From contig NZ_CP039121.1 in assembly GCF_014131735.1 (NCBI RefSeq), positions 248,001 through 312,000 of the forward strand: DNA of 64,000 nt, in the 5' to 3' direction. The DNA comes from Lactiplantibacillus plantarum (GTDB lineage: Bacteria > Bacillota > Bacilli > Lactobacillales > Lactobacillaceae). Positions 46,088-54,920 of this stretch are shown here, one piece after another; the first letter of the stretch is position 1, and the number at the start of each line of letters is the position of its first letter. A program made the translations under genes and the position numbers. The notes beneath the pieces were generated by a model that saw only the letters and a list, made by a program, of their open reading frames with translations, did not search any database and was not told the DNA's origin.

Positions 46088-46504
46088 TTACACTTTAGCT
46101 TCGAATTGGTGTCCACATTGGGGGCAAGTTATCCGAACGCGACCATGATGACGCGGAATCCGAATCCGTTGGTGACACTGTGAACAGCGGAAAAAGCGGT
46201 ATTGCCAATGCTGCTTGACCTGGTATTTTAAACGGCTGAATGGGCGAATAATCGGTGACCAAAAGCGCTGAAAGCCGCGATTGATCGCAACTTGCTGATA
46301 AATCTTTTTAGAGAACAAACGCCAGTAACTAATACCGATGAGCATCACGGCAATTAAGAGTAGCCACCCGGTGCGAATGAAAAAACTGATGACGATCAAT
46401 AGTAAAGCGAGATTGTTTAAAAAGCGGTTTAACGTATCGTTTTGACCGTACCGCCCACGCATCCATGATCGTAGTCGCTGTAATAGTTTTGAGTTTGGTT
46501 TCAA
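46088..46504 (-). CDS. Membrane protein with C-terminal zinc ribbon
   Basis: This protein of about 138 residues has a basic N-terminus, two membrane helices (LLLIVISFFIRTGW and LLIAVMLIGISYW, quoted in part) and a C-terminal zinc ribbon CSQCH ... CPQCGHQF (about 105-135) of the zinc-finger type found in rubredoxin-like and FmdB-like small proteins. Function is unknown. A TTG start with GGGGG 7 nt upstream is used; a GTG six codons earlier is also possible. Confidence 0.68.
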   Translation of the reverse strand: MKPNSKLLQRLRSWMRGRYGQNDTLNRFLNNLALLLIVISFFIRTGWLLLIAVMLIGISYWRLFSKKIYQQVAINRGFQRFWSPIIRPFSRLKYQVKQHWQYRFFRCSQCHQRIRIPRHHGRVRITCPQCGHQFEAKV

Positions 46505-46634
46505 ATGCTGAACCCCCGTCACTAAAATAATTAATATTTAGTAGCATAACATAGTTTTTCAACAGATAAATAATACCTGTTTGTGCCACTAACGGTGTAT
46601 ACTTAAGCATATTACAGTAAATAGAGGGAAAAAC

Positions 46635-46907
46635 ATGTCAACACAATCACAAATCACGCAAACGCAGGTTCTCGATGCTATCAGCCGTGCGGCACTGATG
46701 TTGGAGCGCCAAGACGCAGCGCAAAGCGGGTTACAACTGTTGCTCAATGAATTTCGGCGGAGTTTATTGCAGACGAGCGGACAGGCCGCCACGACGGTAT
46801 TGTATCACGGCAAAATCAAGAGTTACCTGTTACAACATCCGAGCAATTATCCAGATAGCGTCGCGGCGTTATCATCATTATTAGATCATTTTGTTGCGGC
46901 TCAGTAA
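46635..46907 (+). CDS. Small helical protein, possibly bacteriocin-immunity-like
   Basis: This 90-residue soluble protein is predicted all-helical (VLDAISRAALMLE, GLQLLLNEFRRSLLQ, VAALSSLLDHFVAA). Its size and helix spacing recall the four-helix immunity proteins of pediocin-like bacteriocins, but no sequence motif proves this and no bacteriocin gene lies nearby. The ATG has GAGGGA 6 nt upstream. It is monocistronic, with GGGCC followed by a T-run after the stop. Confidence 0.55.
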   Translation: MSTQSQITQTQVLDAISRAALMLERQDAAQSGLQLLLNEFRRSLLQTSGQAATTVLYHGKIKSYLLQHPSNYPDSVAALSSLLDHFVAAQ

Positions 46908-47057
46908 TTAGGGCCGTTTTTTTGCGCCAATCAAGTTATTAACCTAACTAGTGATGATTTGGGTAGTGGTTAATGGCAGTCAATGTTGTTATTAGAAAGA
47001 AAATTGCGCTATGCTAGATGGTGAACCATGCGAGAGTGATAGTTGCTTTTTTACGTT

Positions 47058-47067
47058 TACGGTTGTA
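47058..47067. promoter_or_regulatory. cop box upstream of copY
   Basis: TACGGTTGTA matches the CopY operator TACANNTGTA at all but one position, about 40 bp before the copY start. A further half site (TACAGT) follows. It fits autoregulation. Confidence 0.6.
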
Positions 47068-47104
47068 AACTACAGTTAATTTAATTCGAAGGGTGGTCAA
47101 ACCA

Positions 47105-47533
47105 TTGGAAGCACAAACTAAAATTGAAATCAGTGATGCCGAATGGGAAGTCATGCGGGTTGCTTGGACGTTGGGCAATGTCACGAGTAGTCAGGTCGCT
47201 GAGATCATGGCGGATAAGATGGGATGGAAGACAGCAACGGTCAAGACACTGCTTGGACGGCTCGTCAAAAAAGGTGCGTTACGTGCTGAAAAGAATGGTC
47301 GAGCGTTCAATTATTATCCAATGGTTGAGGAACAGCCATCGATGGATGAGGCCGTGGGCACCCTCTTCGGTCATTTATGTCAGATGCGCGTTGGTCAAAC
47401 GTTGGTGGACCTTGTTAACCAAACGGAATTGAGTCAAACGGATATCGCCGCTTTACAGGCAGTATTGGCTGAAAAAGCCAAGGATGCGCCAGAAATGGTG
47501 GACTGCGATTGTGTGCCGGGGACGCGGTGTTAA
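47105..47533 (+). CDS. copY: CopY-type copper-responsive repressor
   Basis: This 142-residue protein belongs to the BlaI/MecI/CopY family. The winged helix covers about residues 5-75 (ISDAEWEVMRVAWTLG, TVKTLLGRLVKKGAL, FNYYPMV). The C-terminal tail has CDCVPGTRC, close to the CxCx4CxC metal site but ending at its third Cys. CopY leaves the DNA when Cu(I) replaces Zn(II). The TTG start is used because AAGGGTGG lies 7 nt upstream; a GTG four codons earlier overlaps that site. Cop boxes precede this gene and the copB gene, and a terminator separates the two. Confidence 0.86.
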   Translation: MEAQTKIEISDAEWEVMRVAWTLGNVTSSQVAEIMADKMGWKTATVKTLLGRLVKKGALRAEKNGRAFNYYPMVEEQPSMDEAVGTLFGHLCQMRVGQTLVDLVNQTELSQTDIAALQAVLAEKAKDAPEMVDCDCVPGTRC

Positions 47534-47562
47534 TGTGGTTATAAACGAATATTGAAATAACA

Positions 47563-47608
47563 CTGAATGTCATGTTTGGATTTTCTTAATCTGAACATGA
47601 CATTTTTT
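47563..47608 (+). terminator. Terminator of copY
   Basis: AATGTCATGTTT(G) pairs with (T)GAACATGACATT and is followed by TTTTTT, so copB needs its own promoter. Confidence 0.88.
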
Positions 47609-47788
47609 GAGGGAAATGATCTTAAAGATACTTGGCTAACTGAACATGGGGCATTCGTGCAGGCCTTAATCGGAACCATCAGTTATAGTGCGCCTAATGG
47701 AAGGGACTTACTTTCAAGATAGGATACTCAGAAAACAGATGAATGGCGACAAAAAGTCAAGAAAGTGTTTTTCTTGACTTTTATCGTC

Positions 47789-47824
47789 TACAATTGTAAA
47801 CTTTAACCATAAATTACAGATGTA
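47789..47824. promoter_or_regulatory. Two cop boxes in the copB promoter region
   Basis: TACAATTGTA (47789-47798) and TACAGATGTA (47815-47824) both match TACANNTGTA exactly. They are 16 bp apart, immediately before the copB ribosome site. CopY binding and copper induction of copB follow. Confidence 0.85.
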
Positions 47825-47852
47825 GACAATCCGACTAGGGGAGGTCGCTATT

Positions 47853-49892
47853 ATGAAAGACATGGATATGCAACACATGGCGCACCATGATTCAAATGAC
47901 ATGGGCGATATGGATATGGGTAACGGTGAGATGATGCACATGGGCAATCTCAAGTTGAAGTTTTGGGTAGCGTTAGTTCTGACGATTCCGATTATCATTA
48001 TGAGTCCGATGATGGGGGTCAATTTACCATTTCAAATCGTTTTTCGGCCATGGTCCGATTATATCGTCGCAATTTTAGGCACAATCCTGTTTCTATACGG
48101 TGGGCAACCGTTTTTCAGCGGTGCCAAGGCGGAGGTCAAAAATCATAAGCCTGCCATGATGACGTTGATTACAATGGGTATCAGTGTGGCGTACGTTTAC
48201 AGTATCTATGCTGTGGTTGCCAATGACTTGTTAAATGCAAAACCAATGGTGACCGATTTCTTCTGGGAACTAGCGACTTTGATCGTCATCATGTTGTTAG
48301 GCCACTGGATCGAGATGAATACGGTCATGAATGCGGGATCGGCGGTAGATAAACTAGCAAAACTATTACCAAGTACGGCACATAAGTTAGTTGATGGGCA
48401 GGTCCATGACGTGGCAATTGCTGATCTAGCTAATGGTGATCAAGTTCAGGTCCGGGCTGGTGAACAAATTCCAGCTGACGGCACAGTGTTAAATGGTGCG
48501 ACTAGTGTGAATGAAGCGATGGTTACTGGTGAAGCTAAGTTAGTTGAAAAACGCGCTAAGGATCAAGTTGTGGGTGGTTCAGTCAATGGTGATGGGACGT
48601 TTGAGATGAAAGTCACCGGGACTGGTGAATCCGGATACTTAGCCCAAGTCATGAAGTTAGTCAGTGACGCACAGGCGGCCAAATCGTCGCAAGAAAATAT
48701 GGCGGATAAAGTGGCCGGACTCTTGTTCTACGCTGCCTTGACCGTTGCAATCGTTGCCTTTATCGTCTGGTTACTCGTGGGCAATCTGGCGTTAGCACTA
48801 TCAATTGCGGTGACAGTGCTCGTGATTGCTTGTCCTCACGCTTTAGGATTGGCAATTCCATTGGTAGTGGCACGGAGTACGGCGATTGCGGCCAGCCACG
48901 GGTTACTGATTCGTAATCGGGATGCGATGGAACAAGTCAAAAAGTTGAACTACGCGTTGATGGATAAGACCGGGACATTGACAGCTGGTAACTTTAAGGT
49001 CGCTGATTATCAAAGTAGCGCCGACCGGCTAACTGCGGACGCAGTCTTGGCGATGATGGCCGGTTTGGAAAATGGCTCTAGTCATCCCTTAGCTGTCGGA
49101 ATTCTTGCTGCCGCTAAGGAACATCAGTTAACCCCTAAGGTTAGTCAGGATGTTCATCAGATTACTGGTGTCGGGTTAAGCGGCACGATTGATGGGCAGA
49201 CGTATCAGATCGTTTCGGCAGCTTACTTGGATAAACAAAATTTAGCCTATGACCAGCAAACGTTCAATCGACTGGCAAGTGCCGGTAACTCAGTCAGTTT
49301 TTTGATTCAGGAGCAGACAGTCTTAGGTTTTGTCGCTCAGGGTGACCAGATCAAGCCGGAAGCCAAGAACTTGATCGATAGTTTGAAGGCCCAAAACATT
49401 ACCCCAGTAATGCTAACCGGTGATAATCCGCAGAGCGCCCAAGTCGTTGCTAAGCAGCTCGGAATTACAGAAGTGCATGCGGGTTTATTGCCCGAAGATA
49501 AGGCTAAGCTCGTTCAACAGTATCAGGCTGATGGTAGCCACGTTATGATGATTGGCGATGGTGTTAACGATGCCCCTAGTCTGGCCCGGGCAGATATTGG
49601 CGTTGCCATTGGGTCTGGGACTGACGTTGCTATTGATTCTGCTGATATCGTTCTCGTTAAGAGTAATCCAAATGATGTGGTCGATTTCTTGGCTCTGGCC
49701 CGGCGAACGACCCGGAAGATGGCGCAAAATTTATGGTGGGGTGCTGGATACAATGTCATCACAATCCCCTTGGCTGCTGGTATTCTCGCACCACTCGGCT
49801 TTATTTTGAACCCGATGTTTGGTGCGGTAGTGATGTCATTAAGCACGGTAATCGTGGCAATTAATGCGATGACGTTACGATTAAAAGACTAA
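47853..49892 (+). CDS. copB: Copper-exporting P1B-type ATPase, CopB type
   Basis: This 679-residue copper pump begins with a Met/His-rich head (MKDMDMQHMAHHDSNDM and on), typical of CopB, instead of CxxC domains. Then come TGEA (about 225), the membrane motif CPH (about 327-329), DKTGTLT with the phosphorylated Asp (about 372), HPLA, TGDN and GDGVNDAP. CPH defines the P1B-3 group that moves copper out of the cell. It has a strong ribosome site (GGGGAGG) and two exact cop boxes upstream, so it is controlled by the CopY encoded just before it. Confidence 0.95.
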   Translation: MKDMDMQHMAHHDSNDMGDMDMGNGEMMHMGNLKLKFWVALVLTIPIIIMSPMMGVNLPFQIVFRPWSDYIVAILGTILFLYGGQPFFSGAKAEVKNHKPAMMTLITMGISVAYVYSIYAVVANDLLNAKPMVTDFFWELATLIVIMLLGHWIEMNTVMNAGSAVDKLAKLLPSTAHKLVDGQVHDVAIADLANGDQVQVRAGEQIPADGTVLNGATSVNEAMVTGEAKLVEKRAKDQVVGGSVNGDGTFEMKVTGTGESGYLAQVMKLVSDAQAAKSSQENMADKVAGLLFYAALTVAIVAFIVWLLVGNLALALSIAVTVLVIACPHALGLAIPLVVARSTAIAASHGLLIRNRDAMEQVKKLNYALMDKTGTLTAGNFKVADYQSSADRLTADAVLAMMAGLENGSSHPLAVGILAAAKEHQLTPKVSQDVHQITGVGLSGTIDGQTYQIVSAAYLDKQNLAYDQQTFNRLASAGNSVSFLIQEQTVLGFVAQGDQIKPEAKNLIDSLKAQNITPVMLTGDNPQSAQVVAKQLGITEVHAGLLPEDKAKLVQQYQADGSHVMMIGDGVNDAPSLARADIGVAIGSGTDVAIDSADIVLVKSNPNDVVDFLALARRTTRKMAQNLWWGAGYNVITIPLAAGILAPLGFILNPMFGAVVMSLSTVIVAINAMTLRLKD

Positions 49893-49988
49893 GGTAAACT
49901 GATTGGCGTAAATTAATTTGTGCAAATGTGTGTTTATAATGGGTTTAGATGCTAGAATAATAGTATTTAAATCAAGGATGTGAAACCC

Positions 49989-50975
49989 ATGTGTACTAGT
50001 TTAACGATTCAAACCACGGCGGGTGATCAGTTTTTAGCACGCACCATGGACTTTGCTTTTGAACTTGGTGGTCGACCAGTGGCAATCCCACGGAATCACC
50101 ACTTTGACAGTGTTACCAATGCGGACGGTTTTGATAGCCCGTATAGCTTTGTTGGAACGGGCCGTGACTTAAATGGCTATATCTTTGTCGATGGTGTCAA
50201 TGAGCACGGGGTCAGTGCTGCTGCACTCTATTTCTCGGGACAAGCTCACTTTACTCAGCAGACTAAGGCTGGCAAGGTTAACTTGGCACCCCACGAAGTT
50301 TTAATGTGGATTTTAGGAAACGTGAAGAGCACTGCTGAATTAGGCGAACGGATTGCTGACTTGAACGTGATGGAAGCCGCCGCACCACTATTGAATATTG
50401 TGGTACCACTACACTGGATCATTAGTGACAAGAGTGGTTCTACTTACGTCTTAGAATTGGAAAATGACGGTGTTCACTACATGAAGAATCCGGTGGGCGT
50501 CATGACGAACACACCAGATTTTGAATGGCATCTCAAGAATTTGAGTAATTACGTCAACTTACAACCCGGCCCTCATCCTAGTCGTCAATACGGTGACATG
50601 ACGGTGAATCCTTTCGGTCCTGGAACTGGGGCGTTGGGAATGCATGGTGACTATACGTCAGTTGCACGCTTCGTTCGGACGGTCTTCATGCGTGAACATA
50701 CGGATGCAGTAACGACTGATGCAGAAGCTGTCAACGCATTATCACACATGCTGAACTCAGTGGAGATTCCTAAGGGCGTTAAGATGCAAGATAACGGGAC
50801 GCCAGATTATACCCAGTACCGCGCCTATATGAGCATGAATGAACCAGCATTTTACATGCAACCATACGCGGATCAGACGATTACGCGGGTCGAATTGACA
50901 CCAGCTTTAATGACGGCCGCGCAACCGACTGAATTTGAATTAAAGACAACCCAACAGTTCCGGTTAGCAAACTAA
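49989..50975 (+). CDS. bsh3: Choloylglycine hydrolase family: penicillin V acylase/bile salt hydrolase
   Basis: This 328-residue Ntn hydrolase needs Cys2 as nucleophile after Met removal, so the ATG of MCTSLTI is the start (a GTG three codons earlier would bury the Cys). Arg18 and Asp21 of LARTMDF are in place, and Asn in TNTPDFEWH (about 170) follows the family. The position beside copB matches Bsh3 of L. plantarum WCFS1, which in published work prefers acyl-amino acids or penicillin V over bile salts. That substrate preference is carried over by homology. The ribosome site is AAGGATG. A terminator follows. Confidence 0.88.
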   Translation: MCTSLTIQTTAGDQFLARTMDFAFELGGRPVAIPRNHHFDSVTNADGFDSPYSFVGTGRDLNGYIFVDGVNEHGVSAAALYFSGQAHFTQQTKAGKVNLAPHEVLMWILGNVKSTAELGERIADLNVMEAAAPLLNIVVPLHWIISDKSGSTYVLELENDGVHYMKNPVGVMTNTPDFEWHLKNLSNYVNLQPGPHPSRQYGDMTVNPFGPGTGALGMHGDYTSVARFVRTVFMREHTDAVTTDAEAVNALSHMLNSVEIPKGVKMQDNGTPDYTQYRAYMSMNEPAFYMQPYADQTITRVELTPALMTAAQPTEFELKTTQQFRLAN

Positions 50976-51002
50976 GTTGGAATATATTAGGGTCAAAATA
51001 TG

Positions 51003-51048
51003 AAAGCAGCACCGTTAGCATTTTATGCTAACGGTGCTGCTTTTTTTG
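51003..51048 (+). terminator. Terminator of the choloylglycine hydrolase gene
   Basis: AAAGCAGCACCGTTAGCA and its exact complement make an 18-bp stem with a 4-nt loop, followed by TTTTTTT. Confidence 0.93.
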
Positions 51049-51158
51049 ATTCTAGGCAGAATAGTACTTTCAATGACCTATAATAATTATTCAAATTAAC
51101 TTTAATAATTAAATGGTGGTACACTATATTATAGTTTAGGGATACATAACTTATACTC

Positions 51159-51231
51159 GATAATGATTACAAATAAGCCTTGCATTTTCTTTCTGAAAGA
51201 TATAATATTTACTAGGTAATAATGATTATAA
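51159..51231. promoter_or_regulatory. Two Fur/PerR-like boxes flanking the VIT-operon promoter
   Basis: TAATAATGATTATAA (51217-51231) matches the PerR/Fur-type consensus TTATAATNATTATAA at 13 of 14 defined positions. CGATAATGATTACAA (51158-51172) matches at 11. They flank a TATAAT (51201-51206). Metal or peroxide control of the two transporter genes is expected; which Fur-family protein binds cannot be told. Confidence 0.7.
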
Positions 51232-51253
51232 AGTATTTACGGAGGCGGCAAAC

Positions 51254-51931
51254 ATGAAAAAAAGGATGTCTTTGGCACAGCGGGTTAATATTTTGCGAGC
51301 AAGTGTCATGGGAGCGAATGATGGAATTCTATCAGTTGCCGGCATTGTTGTTGGCGTTGCGGGGGCAACCACCAATAGTTTTTCGATTTTAATATCTGGA
51401 CTAGCCGGGATGTTGGCTGGGACGATTTCAATGGCCATGGGTGAATACGTCTCCGTGAATACGCAAAAAGATTCACAAAAAATGGCGATTACTAAGCAGA
51501 AGGCAGCACTTGCCGATGATTATGAAGCAGAAGCGTCGCTAGTCGTACAAAAATATGTCAATCAAGGAATCAGTAAACCGTTGGCGCAACAAGCAACCCG
51601 GGAAATGATGGCGGAAGATGCGCTGACTACGACGGTGCGTGAGCGCTATGGTTTCAATCCGAACCAGTTCATCAGTCCGTATGCGGCTGGTATTGCGTCG
51701 ATGATTGCTTTTCCCACTGGCTCAATTTTGCCATTAGTTTCGATCACCTTTTTCCCACCACGGGTGAAGGTGTTAGCAACGGTGTTGGCTGTCGGAATTG
51801 CATTAATGATTACGGGATACGTAGCGGCGATGCTGGGTAATGCTAATCGTCGGCGTGGAATGGTTCGTAACGTCGTTGCCGGGTTATTGACGATGATCGT
51901 AACGTACTTTATTGGTCACTTATTTGCTTAA
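51254..51931 (+). CDS. VIT1/CCC1-family Fe/Mn transporter
   Basis: This 225-residue membrane protein belongs to the VIT (vacuolar iron transporter/nodulin-21) family. The first helix pair contains ASVMGANDGILSVAGIVVGVAGA (in part), followed by the GMLAGTISMAMGEYVSV segment with the conserved Met/Glu/Ser residues of the transport path, a charged cytosolic domain (about 75-140) and three more helices. Iron or manganese export or detoxification is likely. The ATG has ACGGAGG 8 nt upstream. It is followed 25 nt later by a paralogue. Confidence 0.88.
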   Translation: MKKRMSLAQRVNILRASVMGANDGILSVAGIVVGVAGATTNSFSILISGLAGMLAGTISMAMGEYVSVNTQKDSQKMAITKQKAALADDYEAEASLVVQKYVNQGISKPLAQQATREMMAEDALTTTVRERYGFNPNQFISPYAAGIASMIAFPTGSILPLVSITFFPPRVKVLATVLAVGIALMITGYVAAMLGNANRRRGMVRNVVAGLLTMIVTYFIGHLFA

Positions 51932-51956
51932 TTAAAGGGTCAAGGGGAGCGAGCTT

Positions 51957-52655
51957 ATGCAACTGACAAGGACAAAGTCTGAGAAGACCAAACAAACGAT
52001 GGATGAGAAGTTAAACTCATTACGAGCAGGTGTCTTAGGTTCTAATGATGGTATTTTAACCGTTGTGGGGGTGCTGTTTAGTGTGGCGGCCGCCACGACT
52101 AATCAGTTCACGATTTTTATTGCTGGATTATCTGATTTATTAGCCTGTGCTTTTTCGATGGCGTCAGGAGAATATGCTTCGGTCAGCACGCAGAAGGACA
52201 CTGAAAAAGCCGTGGTTGAAAAGGAGCGGCAATTGCTGAAGACGGATTTTGAGGGTGAATTGCATGCTGTTCAACGCCACTATATGACTCTTGGCGTGAC
52301 GGAAGAGACGGCGATGGCGATTGCACGCGATTTATTAACTAAAAAACCATTGGCAACCGTTGTCAGCATCAAATATGATATGCAACTAGGACACTATATG
52401 AATCCTTGGGATGCAGCGTTTGCATCGCTATTCTCAGCGTCAGCAGGAGGCGTCTTCCCGTTGCTCGCGATGACGTTTGCACCGGCTCATTGGCAGTGGC
52501 CGGCAACAATTATCGCGGTGTCCGTTGCCGTGGCCTTAACAGGATATTTATCGGCCGTATTAGGTAAGGGCAATGTGAAGACGGCGGTGATTCGCAACGT
52601 GCTCGTTGGGATCGTGACGATGTTCATTCACTACTACGTTGGGACGCTCTTTTAA
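51957..52655 (+). CDS. Second VIT1/CCC1-family transporter
   Basis: This 232-residue paralogue of the preceding gene has the same layout: LRAGVLGSNDGILTVVGVLFSVAAA (in part), AFSMASGEYASVSTQKD (in part), a Glu/Lys-rich cytosolic part, and three C-terminal helices. The two proteins may act as a heteromer or have different metal preference. The ATG has GGGGAG 8 nt upstream; the short gap means a shared transcript and shared Fur/PerR-like control. Confidence 0.87.
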   Translation: MQLTRTKSEKTKQTMDEKLNSLRAGVLGSNDGILTVVGVLFSVAAATTNQFTIFIAGLSDLLACAFSMASGEYASVSTQKDTEKAVVEKERQLLKTDFEGELHAVQRHYMTLGVTEETAMAIARDLLTKKPLATVVSIKYDMQLGHYMNPWDAAFASLFSASAGGVFPLLAMTFAPAHWQWPATIIAVSVAVALTGYLSAVLGKGNVKTAVIRNVLVGIVTMFIHYYVGTLF

Positions 52656-52788
52656 GTACTTCTGTCCTGGTCAGTTCGGACTAGGGATTGTCAACAGTGA
52701 AACAATAGCTAACCAAACGGCACTTGAAGTACGGTGTGCTGGAAACGGCATCAGTATGGGCGCAAATTGTTAGGATCGGTACGAACTT

Positions 52789-52839
52789 AAATAGCACTGG
52801 GGCGGGCAATTACTGTAGTTACCTGCCCCAGTGCTATTT
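52789..52839 (+). terminator. Terminator downstream of the VIT genes
   Basis: AAATAGCACTGGGGC(G)GG pairs with CCTGCCCCAGTGCTATTT, a long near-perfect stem. The rest of the 375-bp gap shows no gene. Confidence 0.8.
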
Positions 52840-53031
52840 AGTTGAGGGCGGTTTCCGTGTAATTGCGCACAATGAGTAATAAAAGTTCGGATTTATCGTT
52901 GCTTATAGATGATAGAACTTGATTATGATAAAGATTACTGAATCTTCCTAAAAAACAACGCTCGATTTTCAGTGAGTTTTAATTAAGTCTCGGTATAATA
53001 TTGCCATTAATTAAATTGAGGTAGAGCGAAA

Positions 53032-53949
53032 TTGAAAAATATGACAACTAACCGTTATATGAAGGGCATCATGTGGGCGATGTTGGCCTCGACCCTGTGG
53101 GGAGTCTCAGGTACAGTGATGCAGTTCGTATCACAAAACCAAGCCATCCCGGCTGATTGGTTCTTATCTGTAAGGACGTTATCTGCTGGAATCATTCTGT
53201 TAGCGATTGGATTTGTGCAACAGGGTACCAAAATCTTCAAAGTCTTTAGATCTTGGGCGTCGGTTGGACAATTAGTGGCATACGCGACAGTGGGATTGAT
53301 GGCGAATATGTATACTTTTTACATCAGTATTGAGCGCGGAACAGCCGCTGCCGCCACTATTTTACAATACTTAAGTCCTTTGTTTATTGTACTAGGAACG
53401 TTGCTGTTTAAACGGGAACTGCCTTTACGAACTGATTTAATTGCGTTTGCGGTCTCCTTGTTGGGGGTGTTTTTAGCAATCACTAAGGGTAACATTCATG
53501 AGTTGGCGATTCCGATGGATGCACTCGTCTGGGGAATCCTTTCGGGGGTAACAGCGGCCTTGTACGTAGTCTTGCCGCGAAAGATTGTAGCCGAAAATTC
53601 ACCGGTCGTGATTCTTGGTTGGGGGACATTGATTGCGGGAATCCTATTTAATTTATATCACCCAATTTGGATCGGTGCACCAAAAATTACACCAACGCTA
53701 GTGACTTCAATTGGCGCCATCGTTTTAATCGGGACGATTTTTGCTTTCTTATCGTTGCTACATAGTCTACAGTACGCGCCGTCTGCGGTGGTCAGTATTG
53801 TTGATGCCGTCCAACCAGTAGTGACTTTTGTACTAAGTATTATTTTCTTAGGCTTACAAGTGACATGGGTCGAAATCCTCGGCTCGTTATTGGTGATTGT
53901 CGCGATTTATATCTTGCAGCAGTATCGGAGTGATCCGGCTAGTGATTAG
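53032..53949 (+). CDS. EamA-family DMT permease
   Basis: This 305-residue protein has ten membrane helices in two EamA repeats. Repeat ends show the family pattern (ILQYLSPLFIVLGTLLFKRELP, about 115-136 in part; VVSIVDAVQPVVTFVLSIIFL, about 260-280 in part). It belongs to the drug/metabolite transporter superfamily; the cargo is unknown. The TTG start has GAGG 10 nt upstream; an ATG three codons later is too far from it. Confidence 0.86.
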   Translation: MKNMTTNRYMKGIMWAMLASTLWGVSGTVMQFVSQNQAIPADWFLSVRTLSAGIILLAIGFVQQGTKIFKVFRSWASVGQLVAYATVGLMANMYTFYISIERGTAAAATILQYLSPLFIVLGTLLFKRELPLRTDLIAFAVSLLGVFLAITKGNIHELAIPMDALVWGILSGVTAALYVVLPRKIVAENSPVVILGWGTLIAGILFNLYHPIWIGAPKITPTLVTSIGAIVLIGTIFAFLSLLHSLQYAPSAVVSIVDAVQPVVTFVLSIIFLGLQVTWVEILGSLLVIVAIYILQQYRSDPASD

Positions 53950-54036
53950 TTGTAATGATAGTTATCATTTTTGTTTAGTTAGGGCCCTTGAATAAGGGCT
54001 CAGCAGGACTTGACCATTTGTGAAATGACCAAAAAT

Positions 54037-54083
54037 AAAAGCTGCGTGTCAGAATTTTAACATTCTGATGCGCAGCTTTAATC
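54037..54083. terminator. Bidirectional terminator
   Basis: AAAGCTGCG(T)GTCAGAAT pairs with ATTCTGA(T)GCGCAGCTTT between the convergent EamA and GNAT genes. Confidence 0.88.
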
Positions 54084-54135
54084 ATAATTTGAGTAGATTA
54101 AAGTTATCTTGGGGGACGATGGTTGGTAAGTTGTG

Positions 54136-54594
54136 CTACGCCAACACCAGTTTCCGGGCGGGGGCGTGCATTTTAATAACTTCGGCACCCAGGTCAATAT
54201 AAGGCTGACCTTCCGCAATCAATCCGAACTTCTCGTAAAACTTCTGGGCGTGCGTTTGGGCATCGATTTCAATGGTGGCGGCGCTGTAATGCACTTTAAG
54301 AATTGCCATGACGTGATTCATGAGTTGCTTGCCAAGGCCCGTCCCACGATAGCAACTGTCAGTCGTTATCCGGCCGAACGAAACGACCCCAGCATGTTCG
54401 TAAATTCGTGCATAAGCGACGAGTTGCCCCTGATCGTAGGCGAAGACGTGACGCGCGTCCAAGTCAGTATCATCAGGGTCTTGGTAAGACCGATCTTGTT
54501 CTTTAATAAAGGTCTTGGCACGAAGTTGATAAATATCGTGCAGTTGGGTGGTGGTTAGACCATTAAATTGCTTAACGTACCATTTCAAATTCAA
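54136..54594 (-). CDS. GNAT-family N-acetyltransferase, ElaA type
   Basis: This 152-residue protein has the GNAT fold with the acetyl-CoA loop CYRGTGLGKQLM (about 82-93, RGxGxG type). The YQLRAKTFIKEQ and DARHVFAYDQGQLVAYARI (in part) segments are typical of the ElaA subfamily. Its acceptor is unknown. TTG serves as start, with GGAGG 7 nt upstream. It is monocistronic. Confidence 0.88.
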   Translation of the reverse strand: MNLKWYVKQFNGLTTTQLHDIYQLRAKTFIKEQDRSYQDPDDTDLDARHVFAYDQGQLVAYARIYEHAGVVSFGRITTDSCYRGTGLGKQLMNHVMAILKVHYSAATIEIDAQTHAQKFYEKFGLIAEGQPYIDLGAEVIKMHAPARKLVLA

Positions 54595-54841
54595 GTGAAA
54601 GCCTCCTTGAAAACTGAAGAATATCGCCAGTTATTTTCAAATTGAGTCTATAATTTAACACTTGTATTTTTGACCGTCAATTGCAAAGACCCGCGATTTA
54701 TCAATGGTTACAGGTATTGCTTTTGATGAAAAAAACATGAGAACGGATTGCTGGTTGTACCAGTGAATTGATAGCTTGATTATCAGTCATCGTTAGTTAA
54801 CTGTCTAGATATTATCATTTTTCTCATAATTTGATGGATAA

Positions 54842-54881
54842 TAAAAGAACCACCACGCATTGCCTATTGTGGTGATTCTGG
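54842..54881 (-). terminator. Terminator of the Rossmann-fold gene
   Basis: On the minus strand GAATCACCAC pairs with GTGGTGGTTC, followed by TTTTATT. The remaining DNA up to the GNAT gene (about 240 bp) shows nothing recognisable. Confidence 0.7.
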
Positions 54882-54920
54882 TTGATCTTTAAATTGTTTT
54901 TTTGACGGCCTGGTAATTAA

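Noticed and set aside
45938..46183. 81-codon frame before the zinc-ribbon gene
   Set aside because: It spans a terminator hairpin and overlaps the end of the zinc-ribbon gene in antisense, with no family resemblance.
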